Origin: Corallococcus macrosporus DSM 14697
GTDB taxonomy: Bacteria > Myxococcota > Myxococcia > Myxococcales > Myxococcaceae
Direction: 5' to 3'
DNA: 64,000 nucleotides
Assembly (NCBI RefSeq): GCF_002305895.1
Contig: NZ_CP022203.1
Span: 2,458,501 to 2,522,500, forward strand
Shown here: positions 1 through 10,321 of the stretch, one piece after another
How positions within the stretch are numbered: position 1 is the stretch's first letter
Layout of the letters: the number at the start of each line of letters is the position of its first letter
Made by a program: the position numbers and the translations under genes
The notes under the pieces: model-generated
Told to the model about the DNA's origin: nothing
What the model saw: the letters and a program-made list of their open reading frames with translations, nothing else
Databases searched by the model: none

Positions 1-1
1 G

Positions 2-1135
2 CTCGTCCGCTCGGATGTCAATCAGGCGAACATCGATTTCGACGAGCCGCCTGTCGAGGCCATTGTCGAAGCGACCATTGAACCGGTAGCACCGGCTTCA
101 TCGGGGGCCTTCCCCGGTGACAACGCATGGCCAACTGGCCAGACTGACTGGGACGAGCCGTCCGGAGATCTGGACGACTGGGACTTTGACGAGGACGACG
201 TGTCGGCTGATCCCTCCAACCCCGACGAGGCAGCAAAGCTCCGGCGGCAGCGCCTCCTGCGCCGCGCCATGGAGAACATGGGTGTCCTCGGTGGCCGCAC
301 GCCTCCCGCGCCAGGCGCCGCGCCCGCGTCCACGAGCGAGCCCACCCCAACGCCCGCGGCCTCCGAGCCTCCCAAGCCAGACGAGGCCCGCCTCGCCCAG
401 CAGCTCGAGCAGCGCTACGCGGACGTCCAGGCCAGGCGTGACCACTTCTACGTGCTCGGTGTCCCCCAGGACGCCTCGCGCGACCAGGTGAAGACCGCGT
501 TCCTCAACCTGGCCAAGGTCTTCCACCCGGACCGCCTGCCGCCGTCGCTGCCGCACATGGCGCCGAAGATCACCGCCGTGTTCGAGGCCATCCGCGAGGC
601 CTACGAGGTCCTCTACGACGACACCCGTCGCAAGACGTACCAGCAGAACCTCCAGGCCCAGCAGGCCCTGCCCAAGCCGCCCGCGTCCGGGGCCGCGCCC
701 ACCGCCCCGGTCCTCCGGCCGCAGGGCCGCGCCGACAGCAACGCCGACGACCTCTACAAGATGGGCGAGGTCTTCTTCCGCAAGCGCGACTTCACCACGG
801 CCTCGGACCACTACGAGCGCGCCCACGCCCTGGACCCCAGGCCCCTGTACCTGGCCGCCCGGGCCTGGGCCATCTACATGGACCCGGCGCGCAAGGCGGA
901 CATGGCCAAGGCCAAGCAGATGATGGCGGACGCGGTGCGCGCCGACCCGAATTGTGATCGGGCGCACTATCAGCTCGGCGTCATCGCCCGGGTCGAAGGC
1001 GACATGGACCGCGCCGAGCGCAGCTTCCGCGAGGCCGTGCGCGCCAACCCCAAGCACCTGGAGGCCAATCAGGAGCTGCGGCTCATCGACATGCGCAAGA
1101 AGAACCCTCCGAAGAAGGGAGGCTTCTTCCGCTGA
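2..1135 (+). CDS. DnaJ-domain and TPR protein, 5' partial
   Basis: The frame is open to the first base of the window, so the true start lies outside it. A GTG near base 200 is an internal candidate only. The visible N-terminal part is an acidic, Asp/Glu/Pro-rich linker. A J-domain follows (bases about 440-640) with the HPD tripeptide in FHPDRLP. The C-terminal third (bases about 745-1110) carries TPR-like helices rich in Ala, Arg and Leu, with an ALDPRP-type repeat end. The protein ends in a basic tail. J-domains recruit and stimulate Hsp70 (DnaK), and TPRs bind partner proteins, so a chaperone-linked scaffold is likely. In myxobacteria such proteins often also have an N-terminal regulatory module, which could lie upstream of the window. 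The specific partner is unknown. Confidence 0.85.
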   Translation, partial: LVRSDVNQANIDFDEPPVEAIVEATIEPVAPASSGAFPGDNAWPTGQTDWDEPSGDLDDWDFDEDDVSADPSNPDEAAKLRRQRLLRRAMENMGVLGGRTPPAPGAAPASTSEPTPTPAASEPPKPDEARLAQQLEQRYADVQARRDHFYVLGVPQDASRDQVKTAFLNLAKVFHPDRLPPSLPHMAPKITAVFEAIREAYEVLYDDTRRKTYQQNLQAQQALPKPPASGAAPTAPVLRPQGRADSNADDLYKMGEVFFRKRDFTTASDHYERAHALDPRPLYLAARAWAIYMDPARKADMAKAKQMMADAVRADPNCDRAHYQLGVIARVEGDMDRAERSFREAVRANPKHLEANQELRLIDMRKKNPPKKGGFFR

Positions 1136-1195
1136 CGCGGCGGGCCTCACGCTGGGTATGGGTGAGTCAACCCGACCCGATTCGATCCTCCCCGC

Positions 1196-1236
1196 ACCTG
1201 GCTGAAGCCGCCTGTCCAGCAGGAGGCCAGCCAGGT
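1196..1236. other. Intergenic hairpin
   Basis: ACCTGGCTG (1196-1204) pairs perfectly with CAGCCAGGT (1228-1236). The 23-base loop can itself fold (CCTG with CAGG). It lies in the 198-base gap between the DnaJ/TPR gene and the next gene. There is no T-run, so it may be a Rho-assisted end or a leader structure. No other feature is evident in this gap. Confidence 0.3.
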
Positions 1237-1318
1237 TCCCCACCGGCTCAAGCCATTGACACGCCTGGAAAGCGGGCAGGATGCTGCCGCGTCAGGCTCC
1301 CTGGGCCGTCTGCAGTGA

Positions 1319-4258
<2,940 letters not shown>

Positions 4259-4307
4259 GCGGGGGCGGCCCCACTTTCTTCATTGGCCCTGTGAGAAGTG
4301 AGCCGCC

Positions 4308-5303
4308 TTGCTCGTCCTTGGACTGGAAACCTCGTGTGATGAGACGGCCGCCGCCGTCGTGGAGGACGGCCGCCGCGCGCTGTCGGATGTCGTCTCCACG
4401 CAGGTGGACATCCACCGCCGCTGGGGCGGGGTGGTGCCGGAGCTGGCCAGCCGCAACCACATCGTCCAGGTCCTGCCCGTCGTCCACGAGGCGCTGACGC
4501 GGGCGAACAAGACGCTGGACGACGTGGACCTCATCGCCGTCACCTCCGGCCCCGGGCTCATCGGCGCGCTGCTGGTGGGCGTGCAGGTGGCCAAGGGCCT
4601 GAGCCTGGCGACGGGCAAGCCCTTCGTGGGCGCCAACCACCTGGAGGGCCACCTGCTGGCCATCCGGCTGCTGGAGGTGGCGCCGGAGCCGCCGTTCCTC
4701 GGGCTGGTCGTCTCCGGTGGGCACACCAGCCTCTACGAGGTGCAGGCCTACGGGCAGTACCGGCTGGTGGGCAGCACGCGCGACGACGCGGCCGGCGAGG
4801 CCTACGACAAGACGGCGCGCATCCTGGGCCTGCCGTACCCGGGCGGGCAGCCCATCGACCAGTTGGCGCAGCAGGGGAACCCGGAGGCCATCCGCTTCCC
4901 GCGCGCGCTGCCGGGGGACAACTTCGACGTGTCCTTCTCCGGCCTGAAGACGGCGGTGCTGCACCACGTGCAGAAGCACGGCGTGCCGCAGGGGCAGGCG
5001 CTGGCGGACCTGTGCGCGTCCTTCCAGGAGGCGGTGGCGGACGTGCTGTCCAAGAAGCTGGTGGCCGCCGCGCGCCGGCTGGGCCACCAGCAACTGGTGC
5101 TGTGCGGCGGCGTGGCGGCGAACTCGCGGCTGCGGGCGCTGTGTCAGGCCCGGGCCGAGGAGCGGGGGCTCCACATGTTCCTGCCCCCGGTGCGGCTGTG
5201 CACGGACAATGGCGCCATGATCGCGGTGGCGGGGTATGAGGCGTACCGCCGCGGCCTGCGCGGAGACTTCCGCCTCGCCGCAGACCCGGCCTGGCGCATG
5301 TAG
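4308..5303 (+). CDS. tsaD: tRNA N6-adenosine threonylcarbamoyltransferase TsaD
   Basis: 331 residues, the usual TsaD length, starting at TTG with the sequence LVLGLETSCDET, the ASKHA-fold N-terminal signature. The metal-binding HxEGH motif is present (NHLEGHLLA), as are SGGHTSLY, FSGLKTAV and the late GGVAANSRLR and CTDNGAMIA motifs. With TsaB, TsaE and TsaC (not in the window) it transfers the threonylcarbamoyl group to A37 of ANN-decoding tRNAs. It lies 49 bases after the response-regulator gene and 13 bases before rsmA, so it is probably cotranscribed with rsmA. Confidence 0.97.
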   Translation: MLVLGLETSCDETAAAVVEDGRRALSDVVSTQVDIHRRWGGVVPELASRNHIVQVLPVVHEALTRANKTLDDVDLIAVTSGPGLIGALLVGVQVAKGLSLATGKPFVGANHLEGHLLAIRLLEVAPEPPFLGLVVSGGHTSLYEVQAYGQYRLVGSTRDDAAGEAYDKTARILGLPYPGGQPIDQLAQQGNPEAIRFPRALPGDNFDVSFSGLKTAVLHHVQKHGVPQGQALADLCASFQEAVADVLSKKLVAAARRLGHQQLVLCGGVAANSRLRALCQARAEERGLHMFLPPVRLCTDNGAMIAVAGYEAYRRGLRGDFRLAADPAWRM

Positions 5304-5316
5304 AGGGAGCAGACGG

Positions 5317-6174
5317 GTGGAATCGCCAAGAGACATCCTCAAGCGGCACGGCCTGCGCGCCAAGTACAGCTGGGGACAGAACTTCCTCGGGGACGAGGAC
5401 GCGCTGGAGGCCATCGCCGACGCGCTGAACCTCCGCGCGGACGAGCCGGTGGTGGAGCTGGGCCCGGGCCTGGGCCACCTGACGCGCTTCCTGGCCGCCA
5501 CCGGGGCCCGCGTCACCGCCGTGGAGCGGGACCGGGACATGGTGATGGTGCTGGAGAAGGAGGCCATCCCCGGCGTGCGCGTGGTGTCCGGCAACGCGGC
5601 CACCGTGGACTTCGCCCAGGTGGCCGGCGCGCCCGACGTCGCGGTGGCGGGCAACCTCCCGTACCACCTCACCAGCCCCATCCTCTTCCGCGTGCTGGAG
5701 CAGCGCGCCCACGTGTCACGCGCGGTCTTCACGCTCCAGAAGGAGGTGGTGGAGCGGCTCGCCGCGGTGCCCGGCAACCGTGACTACGGCCTGCTGACGG
5801 TGCTGCTGGGCATGCACTACGACGCGGAGAACGTCCTCACGCTGGAGGCGTGGCGCTTCCATCCGCCGCCGAAGGTGGACTCCGCGGTGCTGCGGCTCAC
5901 CCGCCGCGAGGCGCCGCGCGCGCCCATCCTCGACGAGGCCCGCTTCACCCGCGTGGTGAAGGCGTCCTTCGCCCACCGCCGCAAGACGCTCATCAACTCC
6001 ATCAAGTCGGACCCGACGCTGGGCGCGACGGAGACGCTCATCGCCGCCCTGGAGGCCGCGGGAGTGGACCCGCAGCGCCGCGCGGAGACGCTGGCGCCGG
6101 AGGAGTTCGCCGCCATCGAGCGCGCGCTGGGCCCCGTGACGGCCGCTCAGCAGGGCCCGACGCCGGAGGAGTAG
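5317..6174 (+). CDS. rsmA: 16S rRNA dimethyladenosine transferase RsmA (KsgA)
   Basis: 285 residues from a GTG start, chosen because an AGGGAGC ribosome-binding site precedes it by 7-8 bases and the protein then begins ESPRDILKRHGLRAKYSWGQ, the usual family N-terminus. A longer reading frame overlapping tsaD is open but has no family similarity. Motif I (VELGPGLGHLT) binds S-adenosylmethionine, and NLPYHLTSP is the catalytic motif IV (NLPY). The enzyme dimethylates two adjacent adenines in the 3' terminal helix of 16S rRNA, a late step in 30S maturation. The RFTRVVKASFAHRRKTL stretch is also typical. Confidence 0.96.
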   Translation: MESPRDILKRHGLRAKYSWGQNFLGDEDALEAIADALNLRADEPVVELGPGLGHLTRFLAATGARVTAVERDRDMVMVLEKEAIPGVRVVSGNAATVDFAQVAGAPDVAVAGNLPYHLTSPILFRVLEQRAHVSRAVFTLQKEVVERLAAVPGNRDYGLLTVLLGMHYDAENVLTLEAWRFHPPPKVDSAVLRLTRREAPRAPILDEARFTRVVKASFAHRRKTLINSIKSDPTLGATETLIAALEAAGVDPQRRAETLAPEEFAAIERALGPVTAAQQGPTPEE

Positions 6175-6177
6175 GGC

Positions 6178-6456
6178 TCAGCGCCCGCGCATGCCCAGCG
6201 CCTGGAGCAGGCCGCCCTGCTGCTCCAGGTAGGCGAAGAACTCGGCCTCGGGGATGCGCATGCGCGCGAGCACGCCGCGGAGGATGTCCTCCACGGTGCC
6301 GTCCTGCCGGCGCTTCAGCTCCATGGCCGTCTTGAGCAGCACCACGCCATAGAGCGGATCCGGCTCCACGGGAGGTGTGGGCGCGCGCTGGGTGGGCGTG
6401 CTCTGGCGGGCCTCTTCCAGCCGCACCACCGTCTTCGCCCTGTGTCTGCCGCTCAT
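6178..6456 (-). CDS. Small conserved hypothetical protein
   Basis: 92 residues from ATG (MSGRHRAKTVVRLEEAR); an eight-residue longer form starting MCAGW is possible. Composition: a basic N-terminus, a Pro/Thr-rich stretch, then a helical second half with alternating charge (ILRGVLARMRIPEAEFFAYLEQQGG). No signal peptide, membrane segment, Cys pair or enzyme motif. It converges on rsmA with only three bases between the stops and faces away from the kinase gene downstream. I do not recognise a family; the coding call rests on the high-GC third-position pattern and the lack of a competing frame. Confidence 0.6.
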   Translation of the reverse strand: MSGRHRAKTVVRLEEARQSTPTQRAPTPPVEPDPLYGVVLLKTAMELKRRQDGTVEDILRGVLARMRIPEAEFFAYLEQQGGLLQALGMRGR

Positions 6457-6666
6457 GTCCGGAGACCACCCCGCGCACACGCCAAGAAGTCGCGCGGACC
6501 GTAGGGGATGCGTCCCGGAGCGTCAAGGGAGGCGGGCCCCCGTGGAAAATTGCCGGATTCCAGCGGCCGTGTTGTGTTATCCGCCCGCGTGCGTGGCCGC
6601 GCCTTCGCGCGAAGTCTCGCGCGCGCGGTCTCAACGCGCATTCCGCGGGCGGGAGGCCTCGGGCGG

Positions 6667-7311
6667 ATGGACTACCGGTATATCGTGGTGGAAGGGCCCA
6701 TTGGCGTGGGCAAGACGAGCCTCTCCAACATCCTCGCGGAACGTCTGGCGGGACGGCGCATCCTGGAGGTGGTGGAGGAGAACCCCTTCCTCTCCAACTT
6801 CTACACGGACCGGCAGAAGTTCGCGTTCCAGACGCAGATCTTCTTCCTGCTGTCGCGCTTCCGGCAGCAGCAGGAGCTGTTCCAGCAGGAGCTCTTCAGC
6901 TCGATGACGGTCAGCGACTACCTGTTCGCCAAGGACCGCATCTTCGCGCACCTCAACCTGGACGCGCACGAGCTGGCCCTCTACGAGCGCGTCTTCGAGG
7001 CGCTCGGGCCCCGCGTGGCCAAGCCGGACCTGGTCATCTACCTCCAGGCCCGCCTGGACGTGCTCCTGCAGCGCATCAAGAAGCGCGGCCGGGAGTTCGA
7101 GCGCAAGTTCGACTCCACGTACCTGGAGGGGCTCGTCCACTCCTACAACAACTTCTTCTTCCACTACACGGACACGCCGCTCCTCGTCGTGGATACCTCG
7201 GACATCGACTTCGTGAATGTCGAGGCAGACAGGGAAGACCTGCTCGCCACCATCCGGAAGGCGAAGCCGGGGACGCAGCATTACGTTCCAAAGGCCTCCC
7301 GCCGAGGCTGA
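6667..7311 (+). CDS. Deoxynucleoside kinase (dGK/dAK type)
   Basis: 214 residues from ATG (MDYRYIVVEGPIGVGKTSL), the normal length for bacterial deoxyadenosine/deoxyguanosine kinases. The P-loop GPIGVGKT is near the N-terminus, EENPFLSNFYTD contains the conserved Glu and substrate residues, and KDRIFAHLNLD corresponds to the DRS-type motif. RIKKRGREFE matches the lid region. It phosphorylates deoxynucleosides with ATP for salvage. A much longer upstream frame (from about 6508) is open but not conserved-looking. The gene sits upstream of panB, an order seen in other bacteria where a folK or dgk gene precedes panBC, but here a 164-base gap with a hairpin separates them. Confidence 0.9.
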   Translation: MDYRYIVVEGPIGVGKTSLSNILAERLAGRRILEVVEENPFLSNFYTDRQKFAFQTQIFFLLSRFRQQQELFQQELFSSMTVSDYLFAKDRIFAHLNLDAHELALYERVFEALGPRVAKPDLVIYLQARLDVLLQRIKKRGREFERKFDSTYLEGLVHSYNNFFFHYTDTPLLVVDTSDIDFVNVEADREDLLATIRKAKPGTQHYVPKASRRG

Positions 7312-7345
7312 AAGTCAGGCTCCTGGTGGGACGCCCGCCTTCAAG

Positions 7346-7368
7346 GCCCCCACGGCAGGCGCGGGGGC
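7346..7368 (+). terminator. Candidate terminator after deoxynucleoside kinase
   Basis: GCCCCC (7346-7351) pairs with GGGGGC (7363-7368) around an 11-base loop, 35 bases after the kinase stop. The following bases (GTTAGAG) hold no T-run, so termination by this hairpin alone is uncertain. Confidence 0.35.
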
Positions 7369-7475
7369 GTTAGAGTGCGGTGGCGGGTCCAGGGCTCCCG
7401 GCGATCTCCTCAGGGGACGGCGAGGCGCGAACGGGCCCGTCAGGCCGTTCAACCCGTAGCCATAGGAGGTGAACC

Positions 7476-8393
7476 ATGAAGGACAAGGTCACCATCCACA
7501 CCCTGAAGCGCTTCAAGCAGATCGGCCAGAAGATCTGCATGGTCACCGCCTACGACGCCACGTTCGCCCACATCCTCGAAGCGGCGGGCGCCGATGTGCT
7601 GCTCGTAGGTGATTCGCTGGGCATGGTCATCCAGGGGCATGACTCCACGCTGCCGGTGACGATGGACCAGATGGTCTACCACACGGCGGCCGTTGCCCGC
7701 GGCGCGCGCCGGGCGCACGTCGTGGCCGACCTGCCCTTCATGAGCTACCAGGCGTCCACCCAGGACGCGGTCCGCAACGCGGGCCGGCTGGTGGCGGAAG
7801 GTGGCGCGGGCAGCATCAAGCTGGAGGGCGGCGCCGAGTTCGCGGACACGGTGCGCGCCATCGTCCGCGCGAGCATCCCCGTCATGGGGCACCTGGGGCT
7901 GACGCCGCAGTCCGTCCACAAGATGGGCGGCTATGTCGTCCAGGGCCGCGGCGAGGACCAGGCCCGGCAGATCCTGGATGACGCGCTGGCGCTGGAGCAG
8001 GCCGGGGCCTACGCGCTGGTGCTGGAGGGCGTGCCCATGGACCTGGCGCGCACGATTACGCAGCGCCTGTCCATCCCCACCATCGGCATTGGCGCCGGCG
8101 TGGACTGTGATGGCCAGGTGCTCGTCTGCTACGACCTGCTGGGCATGAACCCGGACTTCAAGCCCAAGTTCGTCAAGCGCTACGCCGACCTCCACGGTTC
8201 AATTACAGAGGCCGCGGGCGCCTACTTCGCGGAGGTCCGCAAGGGGGCCTTCCCGGACGAGGAGCACTCCTTCAAGGCGAACAAGAACATCCGGCTGGCG
8301 GCGGGGGCTCCGGCGCCGGCGGCCCGCGTGGAGCCGTCCGCGCCCGCCGAGGGCGGTGAGAAGCTGGGCCCCGTCTACGGGAGACCCGCCTAG
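7476..8393 (+). CDS. panB: 3-methyl-2-oxobutanoate hydroxymethyltransferase PanB
   Basis: 305 residues. A strong AGGAGGTG ribosome-binding site lies just before the ATG. Family motifs: [10 protein letters not shown] near the start, [19 protein letters not shown] with the metal-binding Asp, [23 protein letters not shown], and the catalytic Glu in VLEGVP. PanB adds a hydroxymethyl group from methylene-tetrahydrofolate to alpha-ketoisovalerate, giving ketopantoate, the first committed step of pantothenate and coenzyme A synthesis. A 25-residue Ala/Pro-rich C-terminal tail extends past the usual end. panC starts two bases after the stop, so the two are cotranscribed. Confidence 0.97.
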   Translation: MKDKVTIHTLKRFKQIGQKICMVTAYDATFAHILEAAGADVLLVGDSLGMVIQGHDSTLPVTMDQMVYHTAAVARGARRAHVVADLPFMSYQASTQDAVRNAGRLVAEGGAGSIKLEGGAEFADTVRAIVRASIPVMGHLGLTPQSVHKMGGYVVQGRGEDQARQILDDALALEQAGAYALVLEGVPMDLARTITQRLSIPTIGIGAGVDCDGQVLVCYDLLGMNPDFKPKFVKRYADLHGSITEAAGAYFAEVRKGAFPDEEHSFKANKNIRLAAGAPAPAARVEPSAPAEGGEKLGPVYGRPA

Positions 8394-8395
8394 TC

Positions 8396-9274
8396 ATGGC
8401 GCCCGCCGTCCTGAGAACCGTGGCTGAAGTGAAGGACTGGACGGCGGGGCTGCGCCGGGAGGGGCACCGGCTCGCGCTGGTGCCCACCATGGGCTTCCTG
8501 CACGAAGGCCACCTCTCGTTGATTCGCGAGGGCCGCCGCCGCGCGGACGTGGTGGCCGTGTCCATCTTCGTCAACCCCACGCAGTTCGGGCCGAAGGAGG
8601 ACCTGTCCCGCTACCCCCGCGACTTCGAGGGGGACGTGGCCCGGTGCACCGGCGCGGGCGCGCAGGCCATCTTCGCGCCCGCGGGCCCGGAGGTGATGTA
8701 CCCGCGGGGCTACCAGACGTACGTGGACGTCACGGACGTCAGCCAGGGCCTGTGCGGGGCCCGGCGTCCAGGGCACTTCCGCGGCGTGGCCACGGTCGTC
8801 ACGAAGCTGCTCGCGCTCTTCCGGCCGGAGGTGGCGCTCTTCGGGGAGAAGGACTACCAGCAGCTCCAGGTCATCCGGGCCCTCAACCAGGACCTGCACC
8901 TGGACGTGGACATCGTCGGCATGCCGACGGTGCGCGAAGCGGACGGCCTGGCGATGAGCAGCCGCAATGCCTACCTGTCCCCCGAGGAGCGGCAGCGGGC
9001 GCTCGCCCTGTCCCGGGGGCTCAAGGCCGCCCAGGCGCTGCTGCGCGAGGGCACGCGGGAGTCCGGTCCCCTGGTGGGGGCCGTCCGGCGCGAATTGGAG
9101 GCGGCGGGGCTTCGGGAAGACTACGTGGAGCTGGTGGATGCGGACCGGCTGACGCCCCTGGCGTCGGTGGCGCCCGGGCAGCCTGCCCGGTTGCTCGTCG
9201 CGGCTTTCAGTGGCACGACGCGCCTCATCGACAACATGCCATTGGGTGGTGAGGAGAGCGCGGGACGCGTATGA
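8396..9274 (+). CDS. panC: Pantothenate synthetase PanC
   Basis: 292 residues from an ATG two bases after panB. The nucleotidyltransferase signatures are clear: PTMGFLHEGHLSLI (HxGH), FVNPTQFGP, FGEKDYQQL and the KMSKS-like MSSRNAYLS. The enzyme activates pantoate with ATP as the adenylate and condenses it with beta-alanine to give pantothenate. Its stop overlaps the start of smpB in ATGA, implying translational coupling between vitamin synthesis and the ribosome-rescue gene; this order is unlikely to reflect shared function. Confidence 0.97.
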   Translation: MAPAVLRTVAEVKDWTAGLRREGHRLALVPTMGFLHEGHLSLIREGRRRADVVAVSIFVNPTQFGPKEDLSRYPRDFEGDVARCTGAGAQAIFAPAGPEVMYPRGYQTYVDVTDVSQGLCGARRPGHFRGVATVVTKLLALFRPEVALFGEKDYQQLQVIRALNQDLHLDVDIVGMPTVREADGLAMSSRNAYLSPEERQRALALSRGLKAAQALLREGTRESGPLVGAVRRELEAAGLREDYVELVDADRLTPLASVAPGQPARLLVAAFSGTTRLIDNMPLGGEESAGRV

Positions 9275-9759
9275 CATCCGGAGGGAAGTCAAAGGGAGTG
9301 GGCAGCGAGCCCGGCGTGAAGGTCATCGCGGAAAACCGTCGTGCGCGCTTCGACTACACGGTCGACGAAAAGCTCGAGGCCGGGCTGGCGCTCACGGGGA
9401 GCGAGGTGAAGTCGCTGCGAGACGGAATCGCCAATCTGTCGGATTCCTATGCGCTCCCCAAGGGAGACGAGATGTTCCTGCACAACGCGAACATCGGCTC
9501 CTACAAGGCGGCGAGCTTCTTCGACCACCTTCCCACCCGGGGTCGCAAGTTGTTGATGCACCGAGGAGAAATCGACCGATGGGCGGCGAAGGTGCGTGAG
9601 CGGGGCTATTCCATCATCCCGCTTGTGCTGTACTTCAGGAAAGGCCGTGCCAAGGTGGAGCTGGGGCTCTGCCGGGGCAAGACGCACGAGGACCGGCGCC
9701 AGGACATCAAGGAGCGGGAGACGAAGCGGGAGATGGACCGGGCGATGCGCCGACGTTGA
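9271..9759 (+). CDS. smpB: SsrA-binding protein SmpB
   Basis: 162 residues, starting inside the panC stop (ATGA). The core VIAENRRARFDYTVDEKLEAG and LTGSEVKSLRDG are the standard SmpB N-terminal motifs, followed by the OB-fold segment and the basic tail DIKERETKREMDRAMRRR that enters the empty mRNA channel of stalled ribosomes. SmpB binds tmRNA and delivers it to stalled ribosomes for trans-translation. The cognate tmRNA gene is in this same window at 46794-47156. Confidence 0.97.
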   Translation: MTSGGKSKGVGSEPGVKVIAENRRARFDYTVDEKLEAGLALTGSEVKSLRDGIANLSDSYALPKGDEMFLHNANIGSYKAASFFDHLPTRGRKLLMHRGEIDRWAAKVRERGYSIIPLVLYFRKGRAKVELGLCRGKTHEDRRQDIKERETKREMDRAMRRR

Positions 9760-9792
9760 GAGGGGCGCCCGAAGTTCTTTCGCCGTACACCG

Positions 9793-10314
9793 ATGGACGA
9801 CAAGAAGGTACTCGACAAGAAGGAGCGGCTGCTGGCCGCGCTCGACCAGGGGATGGTGATGATTCACCTGGACGCGCGCCGTCCGGGCGTGCTCGTCCCG
9901 GCCTCCGTCAAGGGGGAGGCCCACCTGCGCCTCAATCTCTCGTACCGGTTCGATCCACCGGACCTCACGGTGGGCGAGTGGGGTGTCCGCTCCACGCTGA
10001 GCTTCTCCGGCTCGCGCTTCACCATCGCGGTGCCGTGGTCGGCGTTGTTCGCCATCGCCAGCCACGTGACGAAGGAGTTCTGGATGTACCCGGAGGACAT
10101 GCCGCCGGAGCTGCTCCAGCAGACGGCCGCGTCGCGTCCGGCGCAGCCCCTGCCCGTGGCGCCCGTCCCCGCGGCCGCGGAGCGCCCGCGCACCTTCCTC
10201 CGCGAAGTGCAGGGTGAGCGGCGCGATGAGCCTCCCGCCGACGTGCCGCCCACGGACGGCCCGCCGGAGGAGCCCCCGCCGCCGCGCCGTGGCCACCTTC
10301 GCCTGGTGAAGTGA
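9793..10314 (+). CDS. sspB: ClpXP adaptor SspB (stringent starvation protein B family)
   Basis: 173 residues from ATG, 33 bases after smpB. The N-terminal half has the SspB fold signature: MVMIHLDARRPGVLVP, LRLNLSYRF, GEWGVRSTLSFSG and FTIAVPWSALFAI, then a YPEDMPPEL motif. The second half is a flexible Pro/Ala/Arg linker. It ends in a short basic hydrophobic tail (RRGHLRLVK) that resembles the ClpX-docking tail known at the C-terminus of E. coli SspB. SspB tethers ssrA-tagged proteins to ClpXP. Placement beside smpB links tagging and degradation; assignment of the tail is inference. Confidence 0.88.
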   Translation: MDDKKVLDKKERLLAALDQGMVMIHLDARRPGVLVPASVKGEAHLRLNLSYRFDPPDLTVGEWGVRSTLSFSGSRFTIAVPWSALFAIASHVTKEFWMYPEDMPPELLQQTAASRPAQPLPVAPVPAAAERPRTFLREVQGERRDEPPADVPPTDGPPEEPPPPRRGHLRLVK

Positions 10315-10321
10315 GGCGCGC

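Noticed and set aside
6508-6666. 53-residue N-terminal extension of the deoxynucleoside kinase
   Set aside because: Arg-rich, unlike the family, and the kinase fold begins at the internal ATG.
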